Origin: Paeniglutamicibacter cryotolerans
GTDB lineage: Bacteria; Actinomycetota; Actinomycetes; Actinomycetales; Micrococcaceae
DNA: 64,000 nt
Direction of reading: 5' to 3'
Assembly (NCBI RefSeq): GCF_014190875.1
Contig: NZ_JACHVS010000001.1
Coordinates: 2,294,001 to 2,358,000, forward strand
Made by a program: the position numbers and the translations under genes. Shown here piece after piece: positions 62,980-64,000 of this stretch (the first letter of the stretch is position 1; each line of letters starts with the position of its first letter). The notes under the pieces are model-generated. The model saw nothing but the letters and a program-made list of their open reading frames with translations. It was not told the origin of the DNA and ran no database searches.

Positions 62980-64000
62980 GGGCCGCCAGGACCACCCGGA
63001 CAGCCAGGACCACGACGGGTACCGGTTCCCCGGCACGGCGGCTAGTGGACGCCGGAGCTCTGTTTTTGGCACTGGGCGCCGGGATGCTGGGGCTGAACTC
63101 CACCTTCGCCGGGGATCCGCGCTACCTGCTTGCCGGTTTCGGTTCGATCGTGCTGGGCCTGGGTATCGCCTCCGCGAAGGTGCGGTTCGGGCTGGGCTTC
63201 GCAGCAACGGCCGGCATCGTACTGGGCACCTACGTGCTTTTCGGCACGGTGCTGGCCACGCCGACCGAGGCAACAGCCGGCGTGCTGCCCAACGCCGAGT
63301 CGCTGCGCACGCTGCTGGCCGGTGTGGTGCTGTCCTGGAAGGGCCTGCTGACGGTGGCGGCGCCCGTGGGCATCGGCGGGGGCATGCTGGTGGTGCCGTT
63401 CTTCTCCGGGTTGCTCACGGCGCTGGCCGCCGGGCTGGCCGCCTGGCAATGGCGGCGCCCCGCGCTGGCCTTGGTACCCGTGGCGCTGCTGTTCGTGCTG
63501 GGCATCGCCCTGGGCACCCGGGATGCGCCGCTGCCGGAGCTGCGCGGGCTGGTGCTGGTGATGGTTTCCGTCGGCTGGCTGGCGCATGTGAAGGTGCGGG
63601 ACACGGAACGGGCCGCCACAGCCGCCAGCGCCAGCGATCCCGGGGCCGAACGCTCGCTGCTGTTGAGGCGTGCAGGTGCCGGCGCCCTGGTGCTGGCCTT
63701 GGCCGGCGGGATCAGCGCGGCAGCGACGCCGCTGCTGGACACCGGTGCACGCTCGGTGCTGCGGGACGTCGTCGAGCCGCCGATCGACCTCTACGACTAC
63801 CCGAGCCCGATGATGAAATTCCGGGCCTATGCCAAGGACCTGGACAAGGAGGAACTGTTTACCGTCGCCGGGCTGCCCGAGGGCGAACGCGTACGGCTGG
63901 CGGCGCTCGACGCCTACGACGGCATGGTCTTCAACGTGGACCCGCGTTCAGGCGGGAACTTCTCCCCGGTCGGGGACAGCGGCAACGTCGGAGGCGGAGC
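62976..64000 (+). CDS. Transglutaminase-like membrane protein (TgpA-type), N-terminal part
   Basis: 341 codons are visible and the gene runs past the window. About seven to eight hydrophobic helices (~25-240), then an extracytoplasmic region (..LDTGARSVLRDVVEPPIDLYDYPSPMMKFRAY...) resembling the segment that precedes the transglutaminase core in TgpA/YebA-like proteins. The catalytic Cys/His/Asp domain would lie beyond 64000. ATGA overlap with the DUF58 gene places it in the MoxR operon. Confidence 0.8.
   Translation, partial: MRAARTTRTARTTTGTGSPARRLVDAGALFLALGAGMLGLNSTFAGDPRYLLAGFGSIVLGLGIASAKVRFGLGFAATAGIVLGTYVLFGTVLATPTEATAGVLPNAESLRTLLAGVVLSWKGLLTVAAPVGIGGGMLVVPFFSGLLTALAAGLAAWQWRRPALALVPVALLFVLGIALGTRDAPLPELRGLVLVMVSVGWLAHVKVRDTERAATAASASDPGAERSLLLRRAGAGALVLALAGGISAAATPLLDTGARSVLRDVVEPPIDLYDYPSPMMKFRAYAKDLDKEELFTVAGLPEGERVRLAALDAYDGMVFNVDPRSGGNFSPVGDSGNVGGG

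Overview
The window is high-GC actinobacterial DNA. Gene content and order (split acyl-CoA carboxylase with a tiny epsilon subunit, Mfd, DUF2505, LpdA-type quinone reductase, Rv1264-like cyclase, Ig/FN3-MoxR-DUF58-transglutaminase cluster) fit the Micrococcaceae (Arthrobacter sensu lato / Paeniglutamicibacter-like). That assignment is inference from gene families only. No rRNA, tRNA, CRISPR array, integrase or intact insertion sequence was seen.

Region 1 (1-16 kb) is a surface-polysaccharide locus that looks lower in GC than the rest. On the left, a minus-strand operon runs chain-length protein, flippase, and a TagB/TagF-like CDP-glycerol glycerophosphotransferase cut by the window edge. A plus-strand PssD/PssE (Alg14/Alg13-like) glycosyltransferase pair follows. 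A second minus-strand operon holds a Wzy-like polymerase fused to a Wzz-like domain, a CDP-alcohol phosphatidyltransferase and a GT2 glycosyltransferase. To its right are a secreted 1677-residue PKD/LamG protein, a one-pass membrane protein and a lipoprotein glycerophosphodiesterase. The likely product is an exported, perhaps glycerophosphate-containing, polymer.

Region 2 (16.2-22.4 kb) is a sulfate-activation cassette: SLC13 permease, APS kinase with a long N-terminal extension, CysQ, CysD and CysN. No PAPS reductase or sulfite reductase accompanies it, so PAPS production for sulfation of the neighbouring polymer is the attractive reading. No sulfotransferase is visible.

Region 3 (22.5-36 kb) is housekeeping: NhaA, a VanZ-like protein, DUF2505, Mfd, a universal stress protein, a small membrane protein, a nucleoside-salvage operon (PNP, phosphosugar mutase, DeoC), an LpdA-like quinone reductase and an MHS-type transporter.

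Region 4 (36.5-52.5 kb) is centred on acyl-CoA carboxylase: accA (biotin carboxylase plus BCCP) at 36.6-38.3 kb, accD-accE at 48.6-50.4 kb, and birA. An identical 17-bp palindrome stands about 100 bp upstream of both accA and accD. Between them lie a three-gene regulator/membrane-protein operon, a tetR-MMPL-maf operon, a dicarboxylate symporter, a frameshifted LuxR remnant and a DUF885 peptidase.

Region 5 (52.5-64 kb) has a PH-domain membrane protein overlapping an Rv1264-like adenylate cyclase, then a 2031-residue Ig-like/FN3 protein with MoxR, DUF58 and a transglutaminase-type membrane protein that runs off the right edge.

Many gene ends carry perfect inverted-repeat terminators. Six genes have a TANNNT box 6-7 nt before the start codon, or before an adjacent in-frame GTG in one case, which suggests leaderless transcripts.
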